A DNA stretch of 64,000 nucleotides from DASYXT01 sp035934555 (lineage in GTDB: Bacteria; Verrucomicrobiota; Verrucomicrobiia; Limisphaerales; UBA8199): NCBI GenBank assembly GCA_035934555.1, contig DASYXT010000121.1:19545-83544 (forward strand), read 5' to 3'. The notes under the pieces are model-generated. The model did not search any database. It worked only from the letters and a program-made list of their open reading frames with translations, and was not told the origin of the DNA. Of the stretch, positions 44,209 to 52,170 are shown one piece after another. The translations under genes and the position numbers were made by a program. Every line of letters starts with the position of its first letter. Positions within the stretch are counted from its first letter, which is position 1.

Positions 44209-45084
44209 TCATTTGGCGCGGGTAAGGGCGAGCCACCAAGGTATGATAATGAGCAAAGCAAACGCAAGGCCGGCGATGAGGTTGAGTTTGCCTTGATGCC
44301 GCAGCTTTAGAAATGGAGCGCAGACACCCGCCAGGACCAACCCACTGACAAAACCGCCGCCATGGGCCAGAAGGTCTGAACCAGGGTTCAACCCGAACAG
44401 GACAAAGAGCATGATGCCGGCGAAGAAGGCGGTGATGATGAGTTTACGGGCGCGCGGTGAGTGATTCCAGAGGAAGACGGATTGAGCGGCGAGCAGGCCG
44501 AGGCCGCCCATGACCAGGCCCGAAGCGCCCAGACTGTGGCGCGGGCTCGGCGCGAGCATCCAGTCGAGCAGGTTGCCGCCGGCTCCGGCGAGATATACTG
44601 CCAAAAAGCCAAGACCTGTGCCATACCGGCCGAGGGTCAAGCCGAGCAATACAAAGCCAATGCTGGTGTTGCTGGCCAGATGAGCGGGATCAGCATGAAG
44701 CCACATGCCGGTAAACAGCCGCCACCATTGACCGCGCGAAAGGGCCGCGGTGTCCATCAACCCGGCGGATTCGATTCCGGGCCGGGAGCGGCTCAGCCAG
44801 TAAAACACCAGGACTAGCACCACCCACAGCAGGCTGGCCCAATCAAATAGCAGGCCTGGCTGGAAAAGTTCCTGGCGCCAGTGCCAATGGCGGTTCTCGG
44901 CTCGGTAAAGGTCGATGCTCTGGCGCGCGCGGGGGAAATCGTCGGAAGAGACGAGCAACTCCCAGACAGCGCCTTGCGGGTCCTGCTGGATGGTGCATTC
45001 AATGCCTTGGCTGACCAGAACCAGGCTCCACTCCATCGCCTGGCGATGTGAGCGGGCCGGGATTTTGGCAGTAACCGATTCCAT
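44209..45084 (-). CDS. Rhomboid-family intramembrane serine protease
   Basis: A 291-residue protein. Residues 1-70 are a soluble domain (MEWSLVLVSQGIECTIQQD, resembling DUF2007-type signalling domains). Six or seven hydrophobic segments follow. The catalytic pair is visible: Ser188 in SLGASGLVMG and His241 in LLAHGGGFVSG; His135 and Asn139 in HLASN are the usual oxyanion residues, and WRLFTGMWLHAD precedes them. It cleaves membrane proteins inside the bilayer; the substrate is unknown. The C39 peptidase gene follows by 16 nt on the same strand, so the two proteases may be expressed together. Confidence 0.93.
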   Translation of the reverse strand: MESVTAKIPARSHRQAMEWSLVLVSQGIECTIQQDPQGAVWELLVSSDDFPRARQSIDLYRAENRHWHWRQELFQPGLLFDWASLLWVVLVLVFYWLSRSRPGIESAGLMDTAALSRGQWWRLFTGMWLHADPAHLASNTSIGFVLLGLTLGRYGTGLGFLAVYLAGAGGNLLDWMLAPSPRHSLGASGLVMGGLGLLAAQSVFLWNHSPRARKLIITAFFAGIMLFVLFGLNPGSDLLAHGGGFVSGLVLAGVCAPFLKLRHQGKLNLIAGLAFALLIIIPWWLALTRAK

Positions 45085-45312
45085 CCAGGGAAGATGTGGG
45101 GCGCGCAGCCGGTGAAGTCAAGCGAAGCCTAAAAAGGTGCAGCTATTTGCGGCAAAAGGCTCGAAACACCCCATGTGCCTCAGCAATGAGCGGCTCTTTT
45201 CATGGAACGCATTTTGCTTTATATTACTCAAGAACCGACGAAGGGCAGGACGCGCCCGGTGCGGGAACTGGCGCAATCAGGCCGATTCGTCATAGTGTTG
45301 CAGGAAAAGACG

Positions 45313-46011
45313 ATGAAGATGATTCAACCGAATTGTCGGGCGCAATTTGCCGCCGAAGATATCGATTTTATCCTATCGGTGTTGGGTGGTAAAATCGGGA
45401 CAGCGGAGTGCCTGGTCAAATTGCTGGCCGATGAGGAGTCGCGCGACCTGATTTTGGACGACGAGGCGTTGTTCCACGCGCTGCTGGAGAGGCGGGGTTG
45501 CTTGCGGGTTTCGAGCCGATTTTACTTTTATATCCTGGTGCGGCAGGTGTTTCGGCGCTCCGACATCCACGAACGAGCAGTGGCGGATTATGTCGCCGAG
45601 GTATTGGCCGAATTTGCGCGTTCCGAGCGCGCGCGCTGTGTGGTGCCGGGCGAGGCTAATCCGCTGGATTATTTCTTCGAAATGCTGACGGCATTGCGGA
45701 CAGCCGACCAGCGCACAAGTTTTTTGCTGCGGGTTCATATTGGAAATTACTCGCTGTTTCTGTCCGGAGTGTTTCCGGAACGGATTCGGGTGCGGGCGGA
45801 GAGGCGAGGATTCCCCGACCTCGAGTACTATGAAGGCCTGGGGCGGACGCAATACCGGGTGGCCAGCGATCATCCGCTGGCACAGCGCTACGACGTCGCT
45901 CAGGTGCTGGGGACATTGTCTGAGAGGTTTGGTCGAACCCGCCTCGCGTTAAACGACATTGCGGGTCGGCTGTTTTGGTTGGGAGATGGGAACTATGCTC
46001 TGGAGCTGTAA
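45313..46011 (+). CDS. Conserved hypothetical protein
   Basis: A 232-residue, probably cytoplasmic protein. The ATG at 45313 is preferred (AGGAAAAG 7 nt upstream); the frame remains open to 45202, but those residues look non-coding. It is mixed alpha with many charged residues: FAAEDIDFILSVLGGK, LVKLLADEESRDLILDDEAL, then SSRFYFYILVRQVFRRSDIH, RTSFLLRVHIGNYSLFLSGV and FPDLEYYEGLGRTQYRVASD. No membrane segment, signal peptide or catalytic motif. I do not recognise a named family. It is followed by a small membrane-protein frame and lpdA on the same strand. Confidence 0.75.
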   Translation: MKMIQPNCRAQFAAEDIDFILSVLGGKIGTAECLVKLLADEESRDLILDDEALFHALLERRGCLRVSSRFYFYILVRQVFRRSDIHERAVADYVAEVLAEFARSERARCVVPGEANPLDYFFEMLTALRTADQRTSFLLRVHIGNYSLFLSGVFPERIRVRAERRGFPDLEYYEGLGRTQYRVASDHPLAQRYDVAQVLGTLSERFGRTRLALNDIAGRLFWLGDGNYALEL

Positions 46012-46197
46012 AATGCGCAAAATATCACCGCTGAGCGACAGATTTGATTTGGCTTTAGTCAAAAGCGGGCGTAAGAATATCCACAGCCACACAGGGGTGG
46101 CGTGCGGGTTGCGCGCGCCGGTTGCCGTGTTGGAGGCGGCCGGAGCAGGCAGCTTGGGGCGATCGGGTTGGAACGTGCGAGCAAGCGTTGCAGTGTT

Positions 46198-46359
46198 ATG
46201 AGCGTGTTGGATCTAATCAAGGCGACCGTTACGTGTGGAGCCAGTGCATTCGTCATTTATTCGTTTCCCGTGGTCAGCCAGGCGGTGATCATTGCCGCGC
46301 TGAGCATCCTCTGGCTTTCGTACGCGCATCGGACTGTGGCCACGTTGCGGCGTCGGTAA
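46198..46359 (+). CDS. Small single-pass membrane protein
   Basis: A 53-residue frame: MSVLDLIKATVTCGASAFVI, then a hydrophobic stretch (PVVSQAVIIAALSILWLSYA) and a basic tail ending LRRR. This predicts one or two membrane helices with the positive end in the cytoplasm. The frame opens further upstream, but that part is Arg/Gly-rich and unlikely. It lies 84 bp before lpdA. No family recognised. Confidence 0.45.
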   Translation: MSVLDLIKATVTCGASAFVIYSFPVVSQAVIIAALSILWLSYAHRTVATLRRR

Positions 46360-46443
46360 CAACCTGCCTGAACGGCAAGGAGGCGAAGGTCTGCCAGCGC
46401 GGCAGGCCTGGGGCGAACTCTCACCTGAGGGGAAAGGGCATTC

Positions 46444-47838
46444 ATGGCGGCAGCAGAGCATGATTTGGTGGTGATCGGGGCCGGGCCGGGAGGTTATGTC
46501 GCCGCGATCAGGGCCGCCCAACTTGGACTGAAGGTCGCGTGCGTCGAGGAAGTTTCTGCGCTCGGAGGGACTTGCCTGCGGATTGGCTGTATTCCGAGCA
46601 AAGCGTTATTGGAATCGAGTGAGCGGTTTTCCGAAGCGAAGGAGAAGTTTGAGACCCACGGCATTCACGTCAACGGTTTGACCCTTGATTTGGCCGGTAT
46701 GCTGCGTCGCAAGGAGCAAGTGGTCACCACACTAACCAAAGGCGTGGAAGCGCTCTTCAAGAAAAACCGGATTACGCGTTACTTTGGGCACGCGCGCCTG
46801 GACGGCCCGGGCGGCCGAGTGGTGGTGGCTGATGGCAAAGAGGAGAAGCAGTTGAAGGCGCGGTGGATCCTGCTGGCGACCGGGAGCCGGTCGGCAGAGT
46901 TGGCGGGTGTGAAGCCGGACGGCGCCGGGGTGGGGACCAGCACGGAGGCTTTGAGGTACAACCAAGTACCGAAACATTTGGTGGTGATTGGCGGCGGGTA
47001 TATCGGCTTGGAATTAGGCTCGGTGTGGCGCCGGTTGGGCGCGCGGGTAACGGTGCTGGAGTACTTGGATAGGATTCTATTCGGGCTGGATGCGGAAGTG
47101 GCCGCAGACGCGAGGAAGATTTTGGAAAAGCAGGGTCTGGAGTTTCGGCTAGGCTGCAGGGTGACTGGCGCCAGGGCGGAGGACGATCAATATGTGGTGG
47201 ACATCGAAGGGCAGGAGGCGGTGCGGGGCGATCGCGTTCTGGTGGCGGTCGGGCGTATACCCAACACGCATGATCTGGGATTGGAAAGTGTCGGAATCGA
47301 GTTGCACAAGAAGGGGTTCATTCCGGTGAACGACCATTTTGCCACCGGCGCGGAAGGGATCTACGCGATTGGAGACGTGATTACCGGTCCGATGCTGGCG
47401 CACAAAGCCGAAGAGGAGGGCATTGCCTGCGTGGAACGATTAGTCACCGGCCACGGACATGTGAACTATGACGCGATTGCGGCGGTGGTTTACACGCACC
47501 CGGAAATCGCGGCCGTGGGCCGAACTGAGGAGCAGCTAAAACAGGCAGGCACGGATTATCGGAAAGGGGTGTTTCCATTCCGCGCGAATGGCCGCGCGCG
47601 CACCCTGGGCCAGGTTGAGGGCTGGATCAAAATGCTGGCAGATGCCAAAACCGATCGCATCCTGGGCGTACATATTATCGGACCGCATGCGGGTGATTTG
47701 ATCAACGAAGCGGCAACCGCTGTGGCGTTTGGGGCCAGCAGCGAGGACCTGGCGCGGACGTGTCACGTGCATCCGACGTTGGGCGAGGCCTTGCGCGAAG
47801 CGGCGTTAGCCGTCGCGGGCAGGGCCATACATATCTAG
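46444..47838 (+). CDS. lpdA: Dihydrolipoyl dehydrogenase
   Basis: The E3 flavoprotein of 2-oxoacid dehydrogenase complexes: reoxidises dihydrolipoamide with NAD+. At 464 residues it has normal length. The FAD-binding motif is IGAGPGGYVAAIRAAQLG, the redox disulfide GGTCLRIGCIPSKALL (Cys44, Cys49), the NAD-binding motif VVIGGGYIGLELGSVWRRLG, the second FAD motif GIYAIGDVITGPMLAHKAEE, and the C-terminal catalytic His-Glu in CHVHPTLGEALREA. A strong ribosome binding site (GAGGGGAAAGG) precedes the ATG. The other complex subunits are not nearby. Confidence 0.97.
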   Translation: MAAAEHDLVVIGAGPGGYVAAIRAAQLGLKVACVEEVSALGGTCLRIGCIPSKALLESSERFSEAKEKFETHGIHVNGLTLDLAGMLRRKEQVVTTLTKGVEALFKKNRITRYFGHARLDGPGGRVVVADGKEEKQLKARWILLATGSRSAELAGVKPDGAGVGTSTEALRYNQVPKHLVVIGGGYIGLELGSVWRRLGARVTVLEYLDRILFGLDAEVAADARKILEKQGLEFRLGCRVTGARAEDDQYVVDIEGQEAVRGDRVLVAVGRIPNTHDLGLESVGIELHKKGFIPVNDHFATGAEGIYAIGDVITGPMLAHKAEEEGIACVERLVTGHGHVNYDAIAAVVYTHPEIAAVGRTEEQLKQAGTDYRKGVFPFRANGRARTLGQVEGWIKMLADAKTDRILGVHIIGPHAGDLINEAATAVAFGASSEDLARTCHVHPTLGEALREAALAVAGRAIHI

Positions 47839-47888
47839 AGCGGGCGGATACCTGTCCATGATTGCCTTTGAGGACCGGCTTCCGAAGG

Positions 47889-47974
47889 CCGCGAGGTTTT
47901 GGACGGCGCCAGCCCTCCGGCGCTTTTGTGGGCAGTGGTGTTTTGAAAGCGCCGGAGGGCTAGGCCGGCCCACG
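47889..47974. repeat. Dispersed palindromic repeat, family B (copy 3)
   Basis: CCGCGAGGTTTTGGACGGCG then CCAGCCCTCCGGCGCTTT on the left, and AAAGCGCCGGAGGGCT on the right. It shares the family B core with 28866 and 44077 and sits between the convergent ends of lpdA and a regulator. Confidence 0.8.
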
Positions 47975-48002
47975 ATGCAGGCGCGCCCAATGCCGTTCCG
48001 GC

Positions 48003-48677
48003 CTAAGGGTGGGGCACGCCGGCGAGGTTAGTTTCGATGATGCCTTTAGCGGCGGCGTGGCGGACCAGGCCGGCGGTGTCGTGGATATCCAGCTTGTTCA
48101 TCACCTGTTGGCGATGCTTTTCCACCGTCTTGACGCTCAAACCAAGTTCCGACGCGATCTGCTTATTGGCGAAGCCTTCGGCAATGAGCTGAAGCACTTC
48201 CGCCTCTCGAATGGTCAGTTCGACCGCAGGGGACTTGATTGGCGGAGCGGTCTCCACCGGCCGGCAGGTCTGCTCGCGCAAACGCAACGCAATCGCCGGG
48301 CTGAAATAAGCGTTGCCCTTCTTCACCTCGCGGATGGCCTTGACCAGCTCAGCGGCGGCGGTCTGTTTAATCAAATAAGCGGCGGCCCCGGCCCCAATTG
48401 CCTGCTGGATGTGATCGTCGGTATCGTATGTGGAAAGGATCACGATCTTGACGGAAGGGACTGTCTTAAGAATCTGGCGAGTGGCTTCCCAGCCATTGAG
48501 CAGCGGCATGGCCAAATCCATGACCACTACGTCGGGGCGGTGTTTGTCGGCAAGATTTACCGCTTCGCGACCGCTTTGGGCTTCGGCGATGATGGCAATA
48601 TCCGATTCGGCGGTGAGCAGGGCTTTGAGACCCTGCCGCACGACATTATGGTCGTCCACGAGCAACACATTAATCAT
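48003..48677 (-). CDS. NarL/FixJ-family response regulator
   Basis: 224 residues from the ATG at 48677. The receiver domain begins MINVLLVDDHNVVRQGLKAL and has Asp54 in VVVMDLAMPLLNGWEA and the Lys in AYLIKQT. The LuxR-type DNA-binding domain has LTIREAEVLQLIAEG then KQIASELGLSVKTVEKHRQQ. It represents a different subgroup from the 988 and 34430 regulators (KTVEKHR in place of xTxHxYIR). The frame extends upstream to 49013 without coding character. It is divergent from the receiver-only protein at 48882, with 204 bp between them. No histidine kinase is present. Confidence 0.93.
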   Translation of the reverse strand: MINVLLVDDHNVVRQGLKALLTAESDIAIIAEAQSGREAVNLADKHRPDVVVMDLAMPLLNGWEATRQILKTVPSVKIVILSTYDTDDHIQQAIGAGAAAYLIKQTAAAELVKAIREVKKGNAYFSPAIALRLREQTCRPVETAPPIKSPAVELTIREAEVLQLIAEGFANKQIASELGLSVKTVEKHRQQVMNKLDIHDTAGLVRHAAAKGIIETNLAGVPHP

Positions 48678-48881
48678 AGGACCGTTGAGTTGGGCGAGGG
48701 TGTCGGGCTTATGTTCATTATAAGCACCGCTTCGCTCCGGCTCAGAATGCGGCGCGGCGCCCGTGACGGAAATGGGGTATAACCCTAGGCCGTGGTGTTT
48801 TACCCCAAAATGCGCGCCGGCAGTTGCCAAGCGCTTCAAAATCGTTATCGTAGCAGACGGCAATCCAGAGCACGAGGCGTT

Positions 48882-49364
48882 ATGATAACTGAACAATTCA
48901 TTCTGCTGGCGGAGGATGATCCGAATGACGTGCTGCTGATCGAACGGGCCTTTCACAAAGCGGGCATGCGGCGCCTGCTTAAAGTAGTCCGTGACGGCGA
49001 GCAGGCAATTCAATACTTAAGCGGCGAGGGGCCCTATGCCGGCCGGGAACGCTCACCGTTGCCGTTCTTGTTGCTGCTGGATTTGAAGATGCCCGGGACC
49101 GACGGTTTCGAGGTGCTGCGCTGGGTGCGCGCCCACCGTGACCTCAAGCGGCTGCTGGTTGTGGTCCTGACCTCCTCGAACCTGCAGGCGGACGTGGACC
49201 GTGCTTACGAGTTGGGCGCTAACTCCTATTTGGTGAAACCCGTGTCGTTTGATGAGATGGTGAACCTGGTGCGGCGGTTCGAGGCATATTGGAGCGAGAT
49301 TAATCGCACCCCCTCGCCCCCCACCGGAGGGGTGCCGGCTCAGCCGGAACCGCTGTTGCGTTGA
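48882..49364 (+). CDS. Receiver-only (CheY-like) response regulator of the Rcp1 type
   Basis: 160 residues with one receiver domain and no output domain. Acidic pocket ILLAEDDPNDVLLIERAF, phosphoacceptor Asp67 in LLLLDLKMPGTDGFEVLRWV, Thr/Ser in VVLTSSNL, Lys in SYLVKPV. The loop GEGPYAGRERSPLPFLLLLD is typical of Rcp1-like regulators, which pair with phytochrome or hybrid kinases. A Pro-rich tail (about residues 143-160) follows. The start at 48882 gives the standard N-terminus. A hairpin terminator lies just downstream. It is divergent from the NarL-type regulator; their joint role is inference only. Confidence 0.92.
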   Translation: MITEQFILLAEDDPNDVLLIERAFHKAGMRRLLKVVRDGEQAIQYLSGEGPYAGRERSPLPFLLLLDLKMPGTDGFEVLRWVRAHRDLKRLLVVVLTSSNLQADVDRAYELGANSYLVKPVSFDEMVNLVRRFEAYWSEINRTPSPPTGGVPAQPEPLLR

Positions 49365-49371
49365 CCCCCCT

Positions 49372-49400
49372 GTAGCGCAGGCCGGGCGGACCTGCGCTAC
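49372..49400 (+). terminator. Hairpin terminator or short palindrome
   Basis: A perfect 10-bp stem GTAGCGCAGG / CCTGCGCTAC around a 9-nt loop, starting 8 bp after the receiver gene stop. There is no T-run, so termination is probable rather than certain. Confidence 0.6.
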
Positions 49401-49499
49401 CCCGTAATCCAGCCGGCGGGGCACACCATTCTGCCCGCCCCGGCCGACTCTTCGGCCGCTGAGGCAACACACGCTCGGGCGGCCAAAGCCAGGCCCCCG

Positions 49500-49997
49500 T
49501 CAGGCGGCGTGGACCTCGGCTGCGTCGCTGGACTTGCGGACAAATTCGATCCAGGAATCGATCGCTTTGGAGCTGATTTGGGAAACGGCTTCGGCGTTTG
49601 AGCGCGCCACGCCCAGCGAGCAGGTCCAGAAATCCATCCACTTGGCTTGGCTTTCAGCCAAAGCAGGGGTTTGAGCGGCATCGACGGCCTTTTTGATTAA
49701 CTCGGTGCTGGTATGGCTGTTCTGTTCCATCAGGCTCATGACTTCTTCCAGGCGGCGCTGGGCCAGGGGCATGAAGTTGGTGGCCATCCCGGTAGCGTTA
49801 TTGACCCGCTTTTGCCAGTCCTGCGCCAACGTGGTCTGCTGGAGCATCGAACTCCACCATTTGCCTGCCTCCTCCTGGAGTTTCAGGCCGGTGCGCAGCG
49901 CCTGCTGGTAGTTCTTCATCGCCGCATCGGCCATTTCCGATACCGGTCGAGTCGTGTGGTTGAGGTCGTCTTTTTCGCGAGTGGCATTTGCTTTCAT
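49500..49997 (-). CDS. Phasin-family protein (PHA granule-associated)
   Basis: A 165-residue, almost wholly helical protein. The ATG at 49997 follows an excellent ribosome binding site (AAGGAG, 7 nt). It contains amphipathic heptad-like stretches (MADAAMKNYQQALRTGLKLQ, AQRRLEEVMSLMEQNSHTST, then DFWTCSLGVARSNAEAVSQI) and no Pro-rich or catalytic motif, as in phasins, which coat polyhydroxyalkanoate granules. The phaR gene lies directly upstream on the same strand, and a perfect palindrome is located 200 bp before its start. The family assignment rests on composition plus context. Confidence 0.8.
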   Translation of the reverse strand: MKANATREKDDLNHTTRPVSEMADAAMKNYQQALRTGLKLQEEAGKWWSSMLQQTTLAQDWQKRVNNATGMATNFMPLAQRRLEEVMSLMEQNSHTSTELIKKAVDAAQTPALAESQAKWMDFWTCSLGVARSNAEAVSQISSKAIDSWIEFVRKSSDAAEVHAA

Positions 49998-50197
49998 TCT
50001 GCAGTCTCCTTTCGAGTTGTTATTGCCGGCAGCCAACCGAGATTAATGCGAACGCAGCAGAGTTTCCGCGCGACAGGCGCAGGCTGCGATGATGGGCGGT
50101 AGCGGCGGCGGACATAATTCCAATCAGGACGCTTCGTGCTGAGGCGGTCCCGTCATGGTCTTTTCATACCACTAACGGTGGAGCGCGTCAACAAAAT

Positions 50198-50215
50198 ATT
50201 GTGCAATTGCACAAT
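50198..50215. promoter_or_regulatory. Predicted PhaR operator ahead of the phasin gene
   Basis: The 18-bp perfect palindrome ATTGTGCAATTGCACAAT, i.e. half-sites TTGTGCA and TGCACAA with a 2-bp spacer. The same half-sites and spacing occur at 51021-51036. It lies 1 bp past the phaR stop and about 200 bp before the phasin start. PhaR proteins are known to bind TGC/GCA-rich palindromes; the assignment to this PhaR is inference. Confidence 0.7.
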
Positions 50216-50216
50216 T

Positions 50217-50831
50217 TTATTTTCTGGCTCGCTCGTGGCCGCGGCGGCCCCGTGGGCGTTTGCGCATGGGACGGCGCTTGAGGGCTGCCAGTGGAGCTTT
50301 GAGCTCCGCGACCGTGTCCGGAACGTTCTGCTCTGTGGCGCTGATAGAGGCGGACGGCGGGGTTGAGCCGGGCTGGGCGGGGTTGCTGGCTAGAGCGGAA
50401 GCAAACGGCTCGAGCACTGCCTTGGTCCAGGCGGAAACCGAGGGGAAGACCGAAGGCAATCCGTGGGCGCGGCGAATCTGCTCTTCAACCTGTTGTTGAT
50501 AGTCGAGAAAAGACTTGAGGGCCTGGTTGAAGTATTTGTCAATGAAATCCTTAACCAATTGATCGTTCATTCGGATCAGGCGAACCAGCAGCGGCACGGG
50601 CAGGGAATCCACCTTCGGAGTGTCCAGTTCGAGAATGATCTGCGTGAGCACCTGGCCGGTGATATCAGCGCCAGTTTTGGCATCGACCACGTGCAGGTCA
50701 TAACCCTGCTGGACCAGCAAGCGGATCTCGTCAAGGGTCAGGTGCCGGCTGTGCGTCGCGTCGTAATACCGCCGGTTAGGGTATTTCTTAATTTCGAGAT
50801 GCCGGCTCGAAGGTTCGTTGGCCACAGCCAT
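50217..50831 (-). CDS. phaR: Polyhydroxyalkanoate synthesis regulator PhaR
   Basis: 204 residues. The N-terminal 60 residues are the PhaR DNA-binding domain: IKKYPNRRYYDATHSRHLTL then DEIRLLVQQGYDLHVVDAKT, and a second conserved PHB-accumulation region follows (GADITGQVLTQIILE, then VPLLVRLIRMNDQLVKDFID). The C-terminal third is Pro/Ala/Ser-rich with a strongly basic tail (RRPMRKRPRGRRGHERARK). In known systems PhaR binds PHA granules and represses phasin and other genes until granules form. Located between the phasin gene and two reductase genes, and two matching palindromes flank it. A lone half-site TGCACAA at 50885-50891 lies 54 bp before its start, which may allow autoregulation. Confidence 0.93.
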   Translation of the reverse strand: MAVANEPSSRHLEIKKYPNRRYYDATHSRHLTLDEIRLLVQQGYDLHVVDAKTGADITGQVLTQIILELDTPKVDSLPVPLLVRLIRMNDQLVKDFIDKYFNQALKSFLDYQQQVEEQIRRAHGLPSVFPSVSAWTKAVLEPFASALASNPAQPGSTPPSASISATEQNVPDTVAELKAPLAALKRRPMRKRPRGRRGHERARK

Positions 50832-51020
50832 ACCTTTAGTTTAGAATCGGGCCGGAACACACGCAAGCCTGAGCGTTTCGCGTCTGCACAATTGCCAACC
50901 CCGTCTGCGACGACGCTGGCGGCCAGCACCAATGGGCTCAGGACAGGAAGGGGGCAAGGTAATAAGGGCTGTGTTGCGGGTTGACAAACCTCGGTCCACG
51001 AGGGATAAGAAAGGAACGAA

Positions 51021-51036
51021 TTGTGCAGATGCACAA
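51021..51036. promoter_or_regulatory. Predicted PhaR operator ahead of the reductase gene
   Basis: TTGTGCAGATGCACAA: the same 7-bp half-sites as 50198-50215 with a GA spacer. It lies 61 bp before the start of the 51097 gene, where a repressor could block transcription. Confidence 0.7.
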
Positions 51037-51096
51037 CTGTTTTCTGGACAGCCGCAGGGGAAATGCGCCAGATTCTGGCATAGAAAGGCGAGCACA

Positions 51097-51912
51097 ATGA
51101 CTATCAAGGGCAAAGTCGCGGTGATCACTGGCGCGGCGGGCGGCATCGGCCGGGCGCTGGCTTTGGAGTTGGCGAAGCGGGAGGCGGCCGGTCTGGCTTT
51201 GGTGGACCAAAGCGAGGCGGTGCAGCAAGTAGCCAAAGCCATTAACGAACTCTCCGGCCATGCGCTGGCGTTCGGTTATAGCGGGGACGTCACCCAAGGC
51301 GAGTTTCGCAGTCGGGTCTATCGGGAAATGGCGGAGAAGCATGGGCGGGTGAACATTTGTGTCCCGGCGGCGGGCATTACGCGGGACGGTCTGGCGGTGA
51401 AGCTGGACAAGCAGACCAACGGAATCAGTATTTATCCAGTTGAAACATTCCGGCAGGTGGTGGAGGTCAACCTGGTCGCGCCGGTGTATTGGGCGTTGGA
51501 AATGGTGGCGGGGATCGCGGCGCACCGAGCCGCGCAGGGGTTGAAGCGCTGGGACCCCACCGAACCCCTCGAAGGGGCGGTGATTTTCATCGGGTCGGTA
51601 TCCTCCCTGGGCAATAAAGGGCAGATTGCCTATGCGGCGACCAAGGCTGGACTGGAAGGCGCGGCTGCCACCCTGATGATGGAAGCGGTGTTCCACGGCA
51701 TCCGCTGTGGGGTCATCCATCCAGGTTACACCGATACCCCGATGGTGCGCGCACTGGGCGACAAATTCATCAATGAAACTATTATCCCGCGCACACAGTT
51801 GCGGCGACTGATCCAACCGGAGGAAATCGCTGACGCGATCTGTTTCATGGTTTCCAACGCCGCGGTGAGCGGTTCGTTGTGGGCGGATGCCGGCTGGCAC
51901 CCCTCGGCCTAA
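51097..51912 (+). CDS. Short-chain dehydrogenase/reductase (PHA-linked)
   Basis: 271 residues from the ATG at 51097. The Rossmann motif is VAVITGAAGGIGRALALELA, followed by CVPAAGITRDG (a variant of NNAG), the catalytic Ser in IFIGSVSSLGNKGQ and YAATK (Tyr and Lys). A loop of about 20 residues (AAHRAAQGLKRWDPTEPLEG) is longer than in typical FabG. It oxidises or reduces a hydroxyl/keto group with NAD(P)H; by context the substrate may be a 3-ketoacyl-CoA. The predicted PhaR operator directly upstream and the second SDR gene downstream place it in the PHA locus. Confidence 0.88.
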   Translation: MTIKGKVAVITGAAGGIGRALALELAKREAAGLALVDQSEAVQQVAKAINELSGHALAFGYSGDVTQGEFRSRVYREMAEKHGRVNICVPAAGITRDGLAVKLDKQTNGISIYPVETFRQVVEVNLVAPVYWALEMVAGIAAHRAAQGLKRWDPTEPLEGAVIFIGSVSSLGNKGQIAYAATKAGLEGAAATLMMEAVFHGIRCGVIHPGYTDTPMVRALGDKFINETIIPRTQLRRLIQPEEIADAICFMVSNAAVSGSLWADAGWHPSA

Positions 51913-52170
51913 GAGCAGGGTGGCAGAGCTTGCCTGCGCGTCTTTCTGGCAGCGTTCGAGGCGGCGTCCGAGACCGGCGACGAGCGCCTTTTCCAGGCTC
52001 CCGGGGGCGTCCTGGGGCATAAACCTACCTAGGCGGGGCGCTGTTTTTGCTGTTGTAATGGGGGGAGTGGAGAACCGGCGAGGTGTTGAATTCGGTGGGC
52101 ACGGGACCGTGCTGAGCCGGAGCAGTCCCGGAGGGTTTGGTAAATCGCGGCAAAAATGGAAGGCAAGGCT

